A stretch of 64,000 bases of DNA from Blastocatellia bacterium (lineage in GTDB: Bacteria > Acidobacteriota > Blastocatellia > Pyrinomonadales > Pyrinomonadaceae): positions 1 to 64,000 of the forward strand of contig JAEUQK010000014.1 in assembly GCA_016789265.1 (NCBI GenBank). Reading direction: 5' to 3'. The notes below the pieces were generated by a model. That model worked only from the letters and a program-made list of their open reading frames with translations. It did no database searches and was not told the origin of the DNA. Positions 29,981 to 39,665 of the stretch are shown piece after piece. The stretch's first letter is position 1. Each line of letters begins with the position of its first letter. Made by a program: the position numbers and the translations under genes.

Positions 29981-31441
29981 ATGCAGGACCTGGAACGAAT
30001 TCAGAAACGAATTTACCCGCCGATGGTCGAAGGCGACCATACGTTGGGAAGCGTCTCCGACAAGATCGGTGACGTCACCCTCAAGAAGAAGACGCCGTTT
30101 CACTGGTTCATCGGATTCGGCATTGCGTTCATGGTCGCTCAGCTTTTGCTGTTCGCTGTCGTCACGCTTCTTGCGAAAGGTATCGGTATTTGGGGTAATA
30201 ACCAGCCGGTCGGGTGGGCTTTCGATATCATCAATTTCGTATGGTGGATCGGCATCGGCCACGCCGGAACCCTGATTTCCGCGATCCTGCTGCTTTTAAA
30301 TCAGAAGTGGCGCACGTCGATCAACCGGTTTGCCGAAGCAATGACCCTTTTTGCCGTGGCTTGCGCCGCGATGTTTCCGCTTTTGCACACCGGACGCCCC
30401 TGGCTAGCGGCTTACTGGCTGTTTCCGTATCCCAATGTAATGGGAATATGGCCCCAGTTCCGCTCACCATTGATATGGGACGTTTTTGCGGTATCGACCT
30501 ACGCGACAATCTCCCTTTTGTTTTGGTATGTTGGGCTGATTCCTGACCTTGCGACTCTTCGCGATCGAGCGAAGAACAAGTTTTTCAAATTAGTTTACGG
30601 GGCCCTTTCTTGGGGCTGGAGAGGCTCGGCCAGACATTGGCATCGCTATGAGATCGCCTACCTATTGCTCGCCGGACTCTCGACACCTCTAGTGCTTTCA
30701 GTACACTCGATCGTGTCATTCGACTTCTCGGTGTCACAGGTACCGGGCTGGCACGCAACTATTTTCCCGCCATATTTCGTCGCGGGTGCCATCTTCGCCG
30801 GCTTCGCAATGGTCCTGATCCTCTGTATCCCGCTACGTGTCTGGTACAACATGAAGGATTTCATCACCGACACCCATTTGATCTATATGGGTAAGGTGAT
30901 GCTCGCGACAGGGTTGATCGTAGTTTACGGATACGCAATGGAAGCGTTCTTTGGTTGGTACAGTTCGTCGCAATACGAAGTGTTCATGGTCAAGAACCGA
31001 GTCTGGGAAGGCCCGTATTGGTGGTCATATTGGCTGTTGATCATCTGTAACGGATTGTCGATCCAACTCCTTTGGTTCAAGCGGTTTCGTGAAAGCCCGT
31101 TCTGGCTGTTCATGATATCGATCGTGGTCAGTATCGGCATGTGGCTCGAGCGGTTCGTGATCATCGTGACCAGCTTGAACCGCGACTTCCTGCCGTCCTC
31201 GTGGGCGATGTACAGCCCGACGATCTTCGACTGGTCGATGTTTATCGGAACGATCGGATTCTTCTTTACGCTTATTTATCTGTTCGTCAGATTTCTTCCG
31301 ATCATCTCGATCTTTGAGGTTCGGACGCTGCTGCCGGAGGCGAATGTTCACGGCCGTCAGCAGGATTTTGACGAAAGCGTACTCGAGATCGAATACACAT
31401 ACGAGCGTACGGATGCTCCGAATAAGGAGTCCGAGGGTTAA
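29981..31441 (+). CDS. actC: Alternative complex III quinol-binding subunit ActC (NrfD-like)
   Basis: A 486-residue polytopic membrane protein of the NrfD/PsrC family with about ten helices. In ACIII, ActC provides a quinol site facing the iron-sulfur subunit. It begins on the base after the actB stop. Hydrophobic helices alternate with short loops such as WWIGIGHAGTLISAILLL. The C-terminal 40 residues are soluble and acidic. Context with actA, actB and actD makes the call firm. Confidence 0.92.
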   Translation: MQDLERIQKRIYPPMVEGDHTLGSVSDKIGDVTLKKKTPFHWFIGFGIAFMVAQLLLFAVVTLLAKGIGIWGNNQPVGWAFDIINFVWWIGIGHAGTLISAILLLLNQKWRTSINRFAEAMTLFAVACAAMFPLLHTGRPWLAAYWLFPYPNVMGIWPQFRSPLIWDVFAVSTYATISLLFWYVGLIPDLATLRDRAKNKFFKLVYGALSWGWRGSARHWHRYEIAYLLLAGLSTPLVLSVHSIVSFDFSVSQVPGWHATIFPPYFVAGAIFAGFAMVLILCIPLRVWYNMKDFITDTHLIYMGKVMLATGLIVVYGYAMEAFFGWYSSSQYEVFMVKNRVWEGPYWWSYWLLIICNGLSIQLLWFKRFRESPFWLFMISIVVSIGMWLERFVIIVTSLNRDFLPSSWAMYSPTIFDWSMFIGTIGFFFTLIYLFVRFLPIISIFEVRTLLPEANVHGRQQDFDESVLEIEYTYERTDAPNKESEG

Positions 31442-31459
31442 GGTTCACGGTAAATTTGT

Positions 31460-31993
31460 ATGGAAAAGCAACTATACGGATTGATGGCAGAGTTTGACAC
31501 GGCGACCGAATTGGTCGATGCCGCGAGGTCTACCCGCGACGCCGGGTATAAAAGGACCGATGCTTTCTCGCCGTTTCCTATTCACGAGATCGACGAAGCT
31601 CTTGGAATTAAGAGAAGTATTCTTCCGGTTTTGGTGTTTTTCGGCGGCATTACGGGACTACTTTCCGGTGTCAGTCTGCAGGTATTTGTTCATTACATCG
31701 ATTATCCGCTGAACATCGGCGGGCGGCCGTACCTTAGCTGGCTATCGTTCGTGCCGCCGTCGTTCGAACTTACGATCCTATTGGCCGGATTTACGGCAGT
31801 CTTCGGAATGCTTTTCCTTAACGGTTTGCCTCGGCCCTATCATCCGGTCTTCAATGTCCCCAGATTTTCACTGGCAACTCGGGAAAAGTTCTTTCTTCTT
31901 ATAGAGGCCGCAGACGAGAAATATAACTACGATGAAACAAAGGCGTTTTTGGACAGCCTTAAGCCGCAGGAGGTGTTCGATGTCGAGGAATAG
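31460..31993 (+). CDS. actD: Alternative complex III subunit ActD (DUF3341)
   Basis: A 177-residue DUF3341 protein: LYGLMAEFDTATELVDAA, SPFPIHEIDEALG and two membrane helices (about 54-73 and 101-120) with HPVFNVPRF after them. ActD is a membrane subunit of ACIII of uncertain function. Its last 14 bases overlap the actE start. Confidence 0.92.
   Translation: MEKQLYGLMAEFDTATELVDAARSTRDAGYKRTDAFSPFPIHEIDEALGIKRSILPVLVFFGGITGLLSGVSLQVFVHYIDYPLNIGGRPYLSWLSFVPPSFELTILLAGFTAVFGMLFLNGLPRPYHPVFNVPRFSLATREKFFLLIEAADEKYNYDETKAFLDSLKPQEVFDVEE
31968..31974 (+). promoter_or_regulatory. Strong ribosome-binding site of actE inside actD
   Basis: AGGAGGT lies inside the end of actD, five bases before ATG at 31980. 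It argues for the longer ActE start over the internal ATG at 32034 that would begin directly at the signal peptide. Confidence 0.75.
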
Positions 31994-32717
31994 CCGAACT
32001 GCGGAAGTAGAGGTCATAAACGGAAAAGTGTCGATGAAAGGGCGGAGGTCGGTTTTTGCCCTATGCCTTCTCGCTTTTGCCTTGCTGACCGGCTGCGGCG
32101 TGCGTTTCGATATGCAGGATCAGCCGCGATATAAGACCTATAAGAAAAGTGATTTCTTTAAGGACGGCCGGGCTTCGCGTGACCTGCCTGAAGGCACGGT
32201 TGCTCGCGGATTGCTGAAGGATAACAAGGCGTTCTATACCGGGAAGATCGACAATCCGGACCCAAACGTACAGGTCCAGACGACGACCGATCCGACCGGA
32301 AACACACTTGTGTCCAGCTTTCCTAACGACATCACCGAGTTTCCGATCACGGTGACAAAGGATGTTATTGACCGGGGACAGGACCGTTTCAACATCTATT
32401 GCATCGTATGTCACGGGCCGGTCGGGGCGGGCGACGGTATGATCGTTCGCCGCGGTTTTGTCAAACCACCAACTTACCATGACGACCGGCTTAGAAATGC
32501 CCCGGTCGGACATTTCTTTGATGTGATGAGCAATGGCTGGGGAAGAATGAACGGCTACGCGGCGCAAATATCGGTGGCAGATCGTTGGGCAATTGTTGCC
32601 TATATACGGGCGCTTCAGGCGAGCCAGAACCCCACAGAAATAATGAAGATGAATTCTACCTCTCCAGCAAAAACGGGGGAAACCTCGGCTGCGGAAACGC
32701 ATGGAGGTGCCAAGTAA
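31980..32717 (+). CDS. actE: Alternative complex III monoheme cytochrome subunit ActE
   Basis: A 245-residue lipoprotein cytochrome c. After an unusual N-terminal extension of about 18 residues comes KGRRSVFALCLLAFALLTGC with lipidation Cys39. The heme motif CIVCH is at 141-145, followed by GPVGAGDGMIVRRGF and a C-terminal MNGYAAQISVADRWAIVAYIRALQ that should supply the Met ligand. It matches the monoheme ActE. The ribosome site at 31968 supports this start. The stop overlaps actF by one base (TAATG). Confidence 0.92.
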   Translation: MSRNSRTAEVEVINGKVSMKGRRSVFALCLLAFALLTGCGVRFDMQDQPRYKTYKKSDFFKDGRASRDLPEGTVARGLLKDNKAFYTGKIDNPDPNVQVQTTTDPTGNTLVSSFPNDITEFPITVTKDVIDRGQDRFNIYCIVCHGPVGAGDGMIVRRGFVKPPTYHDDRLRNAPVGHFFDVMSNGWGRMNGYAAQISVADRWAIVAYIRALQASQNPTEIMKMNSTSPAKTGETSAAETHGGAK

Positions 32718-33934
32718 TGGCAGAGAATTATCAGGCACCTGCGGAGCTTGCTAAGTATCGCAACATCGCACTCGGCATCGGCGGCATTGGTGTTATTGTC
32801 TGGGCGGCCGGGACGTATTTTAACGTCGAGCAAGGACTGCGTTCCTGGCTTCTTGGTTTCATATTCTGGGGCGGAATTACGATCGGCGGAATTGGCATCA
32901 CGATGCTCCAATATCTGACCGGCGGAGCGTGGGGCGTTGTGATCAGACGATTTGTCGAAGCGGCTTCCCGGGTTTTGCCCGTAGTTTTCATCATGTGGCT
33001 GGTGCTTGCTTGGGGAACCTATTCGCATAACCTTTACGAATGGTCACATTTGCCTCCCGACGACTTTACTATGATCCAACGCGGCGCCTACCAGACGCCG
33101 ATCTGGTGGATCATACGCGGCATCATCTACTTTGTTCTGTTTGGCGTGATGGTCTATTTGCTCAATGATTGGTCCGCAAAGCAGGATAGGTCGGCCGACC
33201 ATGAAGAAGCGGCAAAGTGGTTAGGTAAGGCGACCGCGTTCTCGGGCCCGACGATGGTCATTTACGTGATCGCGATCACGCTGGCAACTGTCGATTGGGT
33301 GATGTCGCTCGATCCGCATTGGTTTTCAACCATCTGGGGGCTGCTGTTCGTTGCCGGCTGGGCATTGAGTACTTTTTGCTTCTCGATCCTGATGTTCGCA
33401 TTGCTGGGAGGGAAGAAGCCAATGGACCACGTACTCGGCAAACGTCATTTCCACGACATCGGAAAACTCATTCTGGCCCTGGTGATGGTGTGGGCCTACT
33501 TCAACTTCTCGCAGCTGTTGATCATCTATTCGGGCAATATCCCCGAAGAGACAGGTTGGTACCTTACACGAATGACGACGGGCTGGTTCACGGTAGGCAT
33601 GATCCTGGTTTTGTTCCATTTTGCGTTCCCGTACCTTTTCCTTCTCAAACAGGATTGGAAAAAGAATATCAAGATGCTCGCGTCGATATCTCTTTTCATC
33701 TTGTTCATGAGATTAGTGGACATGTTCTTCTTGATCAGTCCTAATCCTAGGATCGCGACCCATGGCGAGAGTCTCATACTTTCTGAGAGTTTCAGCTGGC
33801 TGGATATCGCCGGGCCGGTCGCCATCGGCGGCATTTGGCTATGGTATTACTTTGGCCAATTGATGAAGAGACCGCTAGTTCCTGTCATGGATCCTTTCCT
33901 CGAAAAGGCGATCGAACACGGACACGGACATTGA
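32717..33934 (+). CDS. actF: Alternative complex III membrane subunit ActF (NrfD-like)
   Basis: A 405-residue paralogue of ActC with about ten helices, starting MAENYQAPAELAKYRN at 32717. A longer upstream frame lies inside actE and has no independent ribosome site, while GGAGG precedes this ATG. The sequence GKATAFSGPTMVIYVIAITLATVDWVMSLDPHWFSTIWG is typical of ActF. It forms the second membrane half of ACIII and ends in a His-rich EHGHGH. Confidence 0.92.
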   Translation: MAENYQAPAELAKYRNIALGIGGIGVIVWAAGTYFNVEQGLRSWLLGFIFWGGITIGGIGITMLQYLTGGAWGVVIRRFVEAASRVLPVVFIMWLVLAWGTYSHNLYEWSHLPPDDFTMIQRGAYQTPIWWIIRGIIYFVLFGVMVYLLNDWSAKQDRSADHEEAAKWLGKATAFSGPTMVIYVIAITLATVDWVMSLDPHWFSTIWGLLFVAGWALSTFCFSILMFALLGGKKPMDHVLGKRHFHDIGKLILALVMVWAYFNFSQLLIIYSGNIPEETGWYLTRMTTGWFTVGMILVLFHFAFPYLFLLKQDWKKNIKMLASISLFILFMRLVDMFFLISPNPRIATHGESLILSESFSWLDIAGPVAIGGIWLWYYFGQLMKRPLVPVMDPFLEKAIEHGHGH

Positions 33935-33958
33935 TCCGAGTAGTTTAAGAGTAAGATT

Positions 33959-34495
33959 ATGAATTCTGGGAAAAACAACAACTCGGCGGCCTTCGATAAG
34001 GCTTACGAAGAGAATGAGATAGGTGTTAAAGGGATCGCCTATTTCGGGATCGGCCTGTTCATACTCATCGTAATTACGTTTGGATTGATGTGGCTGTTGA
34101 TGGGAGTCTTGGAAGACCGGGCGAAAGAGACCAAGTCTTCAGACAACCCAATGGCAATGAGTGACAAAGAAAGGCTTCCGGCTGAGCCTCGGCTTCAGGC
34201 AGCACCCGGGTTCGGTGTTGATGGCCCGGATGGCCGGGTAAACCTTGAATTAAGGGCTCCTCAGTCCGAGTATTGGGAGCTTGAAAAGCAGTGGAAAAAA
34301 GAATGGGCTGAAGGTATGAAGGACTCAAAGACCGGGGCCGTTACGTCCATGCCGATCGAGAAAGCGAAAGAGATCGTTCTCGCGCAAGGGTTAAAGTCAA
34401 AGACCGGGCCGGAAGCCGAAAAGCTCTTTACCGAATCAAAACTAAGATTTTCCGACGCTAGTGCCGGACGTGTTGCAACAGACAGGAAACGATAA
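33959..34495 (+). CDS. One-helix membrane protein of the ACIII operon, function unknown
   Basis: A 178-residue protein with one membrane helix (IAYFGIGLFILIVITFGLMWLLMGVL, about 26-51) and a soluble tail rich in charged residues (RLPAEPRLQAAPGFGVDGPDG, EYWELEKQWKKEW). It has no heme, copper or iron-sulfur motif. It lies between actF and sco, and its stop overlaps the sco start by one base. A role in assembly or as an accessory subunit of ACIII or the oxidase is inferred from position only. Confidence 0.7.
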   Translation: MNSGKNNNSAAFDKAYEENEIGVKGIAYFGIGLFILIVITFGLMWLLMGVLEDRAKETKSSDNPMAMSDKERLPAEPRLQAAPGFGVDGPDGRVNLELRAPQSEYWELEKQWKKEWAEGMKDSKTGAVTSMPIEKAKEIVLAQGLKSKTGPEAEKLFTESKLRFSDASAGRVATDRKR

Positions 34496-35394
34496 TGAAG
34501 TTTAATAATGGAACAAAAAGCCTGAGAGCGGCCATCGTGATCGTCGCGGCGGCGTTTGGAGTTTGTTCCGAAGCCGTGGGACAGAAGAGCGAGCACTATA
34601 ATTCGCCGCTTTACTCGCCAAAATACTATGATCCGTCACAGGGGACTTCGAACGGTTTGCCGGAAGCTCTTCAGAAAGTAGGAATAGAACAAAAACTAGG
34701 TGAATCGCTTCCGCTCGACGCGGAATTCAAGGACGAAGACGGTAAACCCGTAAAACTGGGGGACTATTTTGCAAAGGGTCGTCCCGTGGTGCTGGCGTTG
34801 GTCTATTTCGAATGTCCGATGCTCTGTAACCAGGTCCTGAATGGGATGACGGGTTCGATGAAAGGGATCTCGCTCGACGCGGGAAAAGACTTTGAGGTCG
34901 TAGCGATAAGTTTTGATGCCCGTGAGAATGACAAGCCGGACCTTGGGAAGAACAAAAAGGCCTCCTACCTTGAGAGATATGGACGCCCTGGGACAGAAAC
35001 GGGATTTCATTTCCTGACCGGAACTCAATCGTCGATAGATGCTGTTACAAAAGCAGCGGGTTTCAATTATGAGTGGGATGAGAAGAGTAATCAGTTTGCT
35101 CACGCCAGCGCGATCATGATCGTAAATCCTGACGGGAAGCTTTCGAGATATTTGTACGGGATCGACTATTCGCCAAAAGACCTGAAGTTCGGGATCATCG
35201 AATCGGCCGATAACAAGGTCGGATCCGCGGCCGATCAACTGCTTTTATACTGTTACCACTACGATCCCGCAACAGGTAAATATGGATTTGCGGTACTCAG
35301 CGCAATGCGAATGGGCGGTATATTAACATTGCTCGGATTGGGTGCGATGGGATTTGTTTTTTGGCGGAGAAACAAGAAAGTGAGAAGTGAATAG
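34495..35394 (+). CDS. sco: SCO1/SenC copper chaperone
   Basis: A 299-residue thioredoxin-fold protein that delivers copper to the Cu-A site of cytochrome oxidase. The copper ligands are Cys107 and Cys111 in ECPMLCNQ plus the His in QFAHASAIMIV. A signal segment lies at the N-terminus and an extra C-terminal helix (GGILTLLGLGAMGFVFW) is followed by basic residues, so it may be anchored at both ends. Its place directly before coxB fits. Confidence 0.9.
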   Translation: MKFNNGTKSLRAAIVIVAAAFGVCSEAVGQKSEHYNSPLYSPKYYDPSQGTSNGLPEALQKVGIEQKLGESLPLDAEFKDEDGKPVKLGDYFAKGRPVVLALVYFECPMLCNQVLNGMTGSMKGISLDAGKDFEVVAISFDARENDKPDLGKNKKASYLERYGRPGTETGFHFLTGTQSSIDAVTKAAGFNYEWDEKSNQFAHASAIMIVNPDGKLSRYLYGIDYSPKDLKFGIIESADNKVGSAADQLLLYCYHYDPATGKYGFAVLSAMRMGGILTLLGLGAMGFVFWRRNKKVRSE

Positions 35395-35465
35395 TGAATC
35401 AGGATCGATGATACGTGGGCTGCACGGCCGCTTGCGGATCTCGGTGAAAATTTACTAACAAGATT

Positions 35466-36506
35466 ATGCAAACGAGTTCATGGGTTCCCTTATTTCCTGA
35501 TTCTGCGTCGACTTTTTCGTGGCAGGTCGACGCTCTATACGCTTATCTGATACTGATCAGCGTGGCGTTCACGATACCTATCGTGGTCGCGATATTCTTC
35601 TTTGCGATAAAGTACCGCGAAAGGGAGAAGTACGCGACCCCCGAGGAAATGCATGGCTCGATAGTGCTTGAGACGGTTTGGTCGATAATCCCATTTGTGA
35701 TCTCAATGACGATATTTCTCGGCGGGGCGATCGTCTATTACGAACAGTACCGTGTTCCGGACGATGCCATGGATGTCTACGTTGTTGGTAAGCAGTGGAT
35801 GTGGAAGATCCAGCACGGAACAGGCCAGCGAGAGATCAATGAACTTCATGTTCCGGTCGGACGAAAGGTCAAATTGACGATGACCACCGAAGATGTACTT
35901 CATGATTTCTCGATACCGGCATTCCGAACAAAAGCCGACGTCGTGCCTGGGCGCTACACTTATATGTGGTTCGAGGCCACCAAGCCGGGCAAATATCACC
36001 TTTACTGCGCGGAATATTGCGGATTGAATCACTCAGGAATGGGCGGTTGGGTCTATGTAATGGAACAACGCGATTTCGACAACTGGCTGGCCGGCAATGT
36101 ATCGGGTCAGACACCGGTCGAGCAAGGTAAGGATCTGTTTCAGAACAAACTCGGCTGCGCCTCGTGCCATGCCGGCGGAGCTGACCAACGAGGTGCCAAG
36201 TTGGAGGGCATTTTCAACAAGGACGTTAAGCTTGTCGGCGGTGCTACGGTGAAGGCCGATGAAGCTTACATTCGAAACTCGATCTTGAACCCGAGCGCTC
36301 AGGTGGTCGAAGGCTATCAGCCGATAATGCCCACATTTAAAGGGCAAGTGACCGAAGAACAGCTGGTTTCCTTGGTCGCGTATATAAAGTCTCTGAGCGG
36401 CGACACTTCTCCTACTAGCCAGTCACAGGCAGCCGCTCCTGCCGCAAACACGTCGGCAGCAAACACAGTCGCTCCGGCAAAGCCTGCGGCAAATGCAAAC
36501 AAATAG
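35466..36506 (+). CDS. coxB: Cytochrome c oxidase subunit II with fused cytochrome c (caa3-type)
   Basis: A 346-residue subunit with two membrane helices (about 25-48 and 73-92). The Cu-A site is complete: His146, Cys181, Cys185, His189 and Met192 (CAEYCGLNHSGM). A cytochrome c domain follows with CASCH at 231-235 and a Met-containing YQPIMPTF, so electrons can enter without a separate cytochrome. The C-terminal 30 residues are Ala/Pro-rich. Such fusions typify caa3 oxidases, including those paired with ACIII. Confidence 0.95.
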   Translation: MQTSSWVPLFPDSASTFSWQVDALYAYLILISVAFTIPIVVAIFFFAIKYREREKYATPEEMHGSIVLETVWSIIPFVISMTIFLGGAIVYYEQYRVPDDAMDVYVVGKQWMWKIQHGTGQREINELHVPVGRKVKLTMTTEDVLHDFSIPAFRTKADVVPGRYTYMWFEATKPGKYHLYCAEYCGLNHSGMGGWVYVMEQRDFDNWLAGNVSGQTPVEQGKDLFQNKLGCASCHAGGADQRGAKLEGIFNKDVKLVGGATVKADEAYIRNSILNPSAQVVEGYQPIMPTFKGQVTEEQLVSLVAYIKSLSGDTSPTSQSQAAAPAANTSAANTVAPAKPAANANK

Positions 36507-36520
36507 GGTATTGAAGGATT

Positions 36521-38197
36521 ATGCAAAACGTTGATGCGATCGAATCTGGAATTTCAGGGCAGCCAAAAGTGAACTACCTCACAAACGGTTTCACTTTGAA
36601 ATCGTGGCTGCTGACAAAAGATCACAAGCGGATCGCGATCATGTACTTGATCACGATCTCGCTATTCTTTCTTGCGGGCGGGCTTTATGCTTCGGCGATT
36701 CGCCTTGAATTGCTTACCCCGGAAACAGATCTTTTGACCTCGGCGACGTACAACAAAGTCTTCACTCAGCACGGGATATTGATGATCTTCTTCTTCCTGA
36801 TCCCGTCGATCCCGGCAGTTCTTGGGAACTTTCTATTGCCCATAATGATCGGCGCAAAGGACCTGGCATTGCCGCGTGTTAATCTTCTCAGTCTCTATAT
36901 TTATTGGGTTGGCGGCCTTCTGACCGTTTACGCTTTGCTGCAGGGCGGTGTTGATACCGGCTGGACGTTTTACACACCGTACAGTACGACTTTTTCAAAT
37001 TCGTATGTGATGGCGGTCGGGCTCGGGATCTTCATCAATGGCTTTTCGTCGATACTTACGGGCCTTAATTTCATCGTCACGATCCATACGATGCGTGCGC
37101 CCGGAATGACATGGTTTCGCTTGCCGCTTTTTGTCTGGGCGAACTATGCGACCAGCCTCGTCATGATCCTTGGAACGCCGGTAGTCGCTATCACCGTTCT
37201 GTTGCTCGCGATCGAGCGCACGGTCAAAGTCGGGATCTTCGATCCGTCGATCGGCGGCGATCCAATTCTGTTCCAGCACTTGTTCTGGTTCTATTCGCAT
37301 CCGGCGGTTTATATCATGATCCTGCCGGGAATGGGTGTTATCTCGGAGCTGATCTCGAATTTCTCCCGCAAGAAGATCTTCGGATACGAGTTCATCGCCT
37401 TTTCGTCGATCGCTATCGCTGTATTTGGCTTCCTTGTATGGGGACACCATATGTTCGTCAGCGGACAATCGATCTATGCTGGCCTCGTCTTCTCGTTTCT
37501 GACAATGGTGGTTGCCGTCCCGTCTGCGATCAAGATGTTCAACTGGACGGCGACACTCTACAAGGGATCTGTTTCATATGACACGCCGATGCTCTACGCC
37601 CTTGGCTTTATGGGGTTGTTTCTGATCGGCGGTTTGACCGGGTTGTTCCTTGGGTCCGTTGGCCTCACGGTCCACCTGACCGATACCTACTTCGTCGTTG
37701 CGCACTTTCACTATGTAATGGTTGGCGGCCAGGTTATCGCATATCTCGGTGGTATTCATTACTGGTGGCCAAAGATGACTGGGAAGATGTACTCGGAATT
37801 CTGGGGCAAGATCTCAGCGATGCTTGTTTTTATAGGATTTAACCTTACGTTCTTTCCGCAGTTTATCCTTGGATATCAGGGAATGCCTCGGCGATACGCG
37901 TCGTATCCGCCTGAGCTTCAGGTATTGAATATCTTCTCAACGGCAGGGGCCTCCGTTCTCGGTGTTGGTCTTTTGATGCCCGTTGTCTATCTGGGACATT
38001 CTTTGATAAAGGGTAAGCCTGCCGGAGACAACCCATGGATGCTTCCTGGATTGGAGTGGAGGACCAGTTCTCCGCCACCGACCGAAAACTTCGAGAAAAT
38101 GCCGGTCGTAACGTGGGAAGCTTATGAATTTGGCGAAGAAAGCGGTCTTGATCTCGAAAGTGCCAGAAGCAGAAATTCAGCGGCCGTTGTAAGTTAA
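36521..38197 (+). CDS. coxA: Cytochrome c oxidase subunit I, A2-type
   Basis: A 558-residue catalytic subunit with about twelve helices. Heme and Cu-B ligands lie in WGHHMFVSG and [14 protein letters not shown]. The K-channel Lys is in SAIKMFNW. At 258-264 the sequence reads YSHPAVY, in place of the HPEVY Glu used for proton gating in A1 oxidases; the Tyr-Ser pair marks the A2 subfamily. That is the type described for caa3 oxidases linked to ACIII. It begins 14 bp after coxB. Confidence 0.96.
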   Translation: MQNVDAIESGISGQPKVNYLTNGFTLKSWLLTKDHKRIAIMYLITISLFFLAGGLYASAIRLELLTPETDLLTSATYNKVFTQHGILMIFFFLIPSIPAVLGNFLLPIMIGAKDLALPRVNLLSLYIYWVGGLLTVYALLQGGVDTGWTFYTPYSTTFSNSYVMAVGLGIFINGFSSILTGLNFIVTIHTMRAPGMTWFRLPLFVWANYATSLVMILGTPVVAITVLLLAIERTVKVGIFDPSIGGDPILFQHLFWFYSHPAVYIMILPGMGVISELISNFSRKKIFGYEFIAFSSIAIAVFGFLVWGHHMFVSGQSIYAGLVFSFLTMVVAVPSAIKMFNWTATLYKGSVSYDTPMLYALGFMGLFLIGGLTGLFLGSVGLTVHLTDTYFVVAHFHYVMVGGQVIAYLGGIHYWWPKMTGKMYSEFWGKISAMLVFIGFNLTFFPQFILGYQGMPRRYASYPPELQVLNIFSTAGASVLGVGLLMPVVYLGHSLIKGKPAGDNPWMLPGLEWRTSSPPPTENFEKMPVVTWEAYEFGEESGLDLESARSRNSAAVVS

Positions 38198-38236
38198 TTT
38201 ATTGAGTATGCGGGTATTTTGCCCCGCGTAATATCT

Positions 38237-39151
38237 ATGTCGTCACACGCAGACACACACGAAGAATTCCATTACCACGCACCGGGGCTTCAGCACCAGT
38301 TCGAGGACATGAAGCAACAGGAAGAGAGCGTCTCGATAGGGATGTGGGTCTTCCTGGTGCAGGAGATCATGTTCTTTGGCGGATTGTTTACGGCGTATCT
38401 CGTTTTCCGTTCGCGGTTCCCGATGGCGTTCGCCGCCGGAAGCAATCACTTAGACGCGTTCTGGGGCGGCCTAAACACGCTTGTTCTGATCGTTAGCAGT
38501 CTGACGATGGCGTTGACGGTTTACTACGCACAAAAGGGTAACCGGAATATGCAGGTCGTGATGATCGTTCTCACGATGTTGTTTGGCACCACATTTCTCG
38601 GAGTCAAGGTCATAGAGTACCGCGACAAATACGAGCACGGCCTGGTTCCAGTCCAGGGCTGGAATAAGAAGGTTAAGGAAGGAGAACATAAGGAAGCCGC
38701 ATCAGTCGTTCTCCCGTTCGAGACCCGAGCGTTTGCTTCAGAGGCCCAGACGGAGGCTCCTGCGGTTCACCATTCAAATCCAAAGGGTGAGTTTCAGATC
38801 GATGTCGAAAAGGACATGAAGCTGCCCAAGATGGCCGAGGACGGCAAGTTTCTAACTCAAGCCGAGCAGGTTGGCTATTACTCTAACGGAAAACTCGATC
38901 CGGAGAAGTTTCGTGACAAGGTGCGGATCTTCTTTTATATCTACTTCGTCATGACCGGCCTGCACGCTCTCCACATGATCGTTGGGTTAGGCATAATGGC
39001 GTGGCTGCTTTGGATGGCCTGGAGGAACTCTTTTAGCATCGATTATTATATGCCGGTCGAAATGTCGGGACTTTATTGGCACTTTGTCGATATCGTCTGG
39101 ATATTCCTGTTTCCTTTGCTTTATTTGCTCGGCAGGCACTTTTTACATTAA
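38237..39151 (+). CDS. coxC: Cytochrome c oxidase subunit III with a long hydrophilic insert
   Basis: A 304-residue subunit from ATG at 38237, chosen over a weak in-frame TTG at 38219. Helices match CoxC ([60 protein letters not shown]). Between helices three and four, residues about 145-230 form a hydrophilic loop of Lys/Glu-rich sequence absent from textbook CoxC. His residues at the N-terminus ([19 protein letters not shown]) are also notable. Confidence 0.92.
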   Translation: MSSHADTHEEFHYHAPGLQHQFEDMKQQEESVSIGMWVFLVQEIMFFGGLFTAYLVFRSRFPMAFAAGSNHLDAFWGGLNTLVLIVSSLTMALTVYYAQKGNRNMQVVMIVLTMLFGTTFLGVKVIEYRDKYEHGLVPVQGWNKKVKEGEHKEAASVVLPFETRAFASEAQTEAPAVHHSNPKGEFQIDVEKDMKLPKMAEDGKFLTQAEQVGYYSNGKLDPEKFRDKVRIFFYIYFVMTGLHALHMIVGLGIMAWLLWMAWRNSFSIDYYMPVEMSGLYWHFVDIVWIFLFPLLYLLGRHFLH

Positions 39152-39160
39152 TCACAACGT

Positions 39161-39484
39161 ATGTCAGAAGAACACATCGAACACGATCACATGACCATAC
39201 CCAAGTACCTCGCGGTCTTTGCCGTCCTGGTAGTTGGAACGATCTTAACCTATTACGCCGCAACCGTGGATATGGACCACATTTTTCCAGGGGCTAATAC
39301 CTTGGTCGCCTTGGGCATCGCGCTAACAAAAATGTCGGTCGTCATGCTTTTTTTCATGCATGTTTACTGGAGTCCGCGGCTCATATGGCTTTGTGCGGTA
39401 GCGAGTTTTTTCTGGCTTGCGATCATGTTCGCATTCACAATGCAGGACTATTTGACGCGCATTTCAGGTGTGTTTTCGGTCTAG
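39161..39484 (+). CDS. coxD: Cytochrome c oxidase subunit IV
   Basis: A 107-residue three-helix protein of the prokaryotic subunit IV family: KYLAVFAVLVVGTILTYYAA, LGIALTKMSVVMLFFMHVYWSP and WLCAVASFFWLAIMFAFTM. It closes the respiratory operon and is followed by a strong terminator. Confidence 0.88.
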   Translation: MSEEHIEHDHMTIPKYLAVFAVLVVGTILTYYAATVDMDHIFPGANTLVALGIALTKMSVVMLFFMHVYWSPRLIWLCAVASFFWLAIMFAFTMQDYLTRISGVFSV

Positions 39485-39503
39485 GGCCCATAAAACGAAA
39501 GGG

Positions 39504-39547
39504 CGCGGTCGCGAAGCGGGTAACCCCCTTCGCGACCGCGTCTTTTT
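39504..39547 (+). terminator. Rho-independent terminator of the act-cox operon
   Basis: A 13-bp perfect GC-rich stem (cgcggtcgcgaag at 39504-39516 with cttcgcgaccgcg at 39528-39540), an 11-nt loop and then TCTTTTT. It ends the transcript after coxD. Confidence 0.92.
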
Positions 39548-39665
39548 CAGGTTAGGAATCGCGAAATCTGCGTGTTATCATTTTCGATTTGATACGTTTA
39601 TTGAGTATTATTCGCGATATTTTGTAGTGCAACAGAGTGTTAGGCATCAACATCAGAAAACGAAG

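Noticed and set aside
32061..32738. A 225-codon minus-strand frame opposite actE
   Set aside because: It lies entirely antisense to the well-supported cytochrome gene and has no motif or ribosome site.
38219..38236. TTG start for coxC
   Set aside because: It adds six residues with no ribosome site; ATG 38237 starts at the usual His-rich N-terminus.
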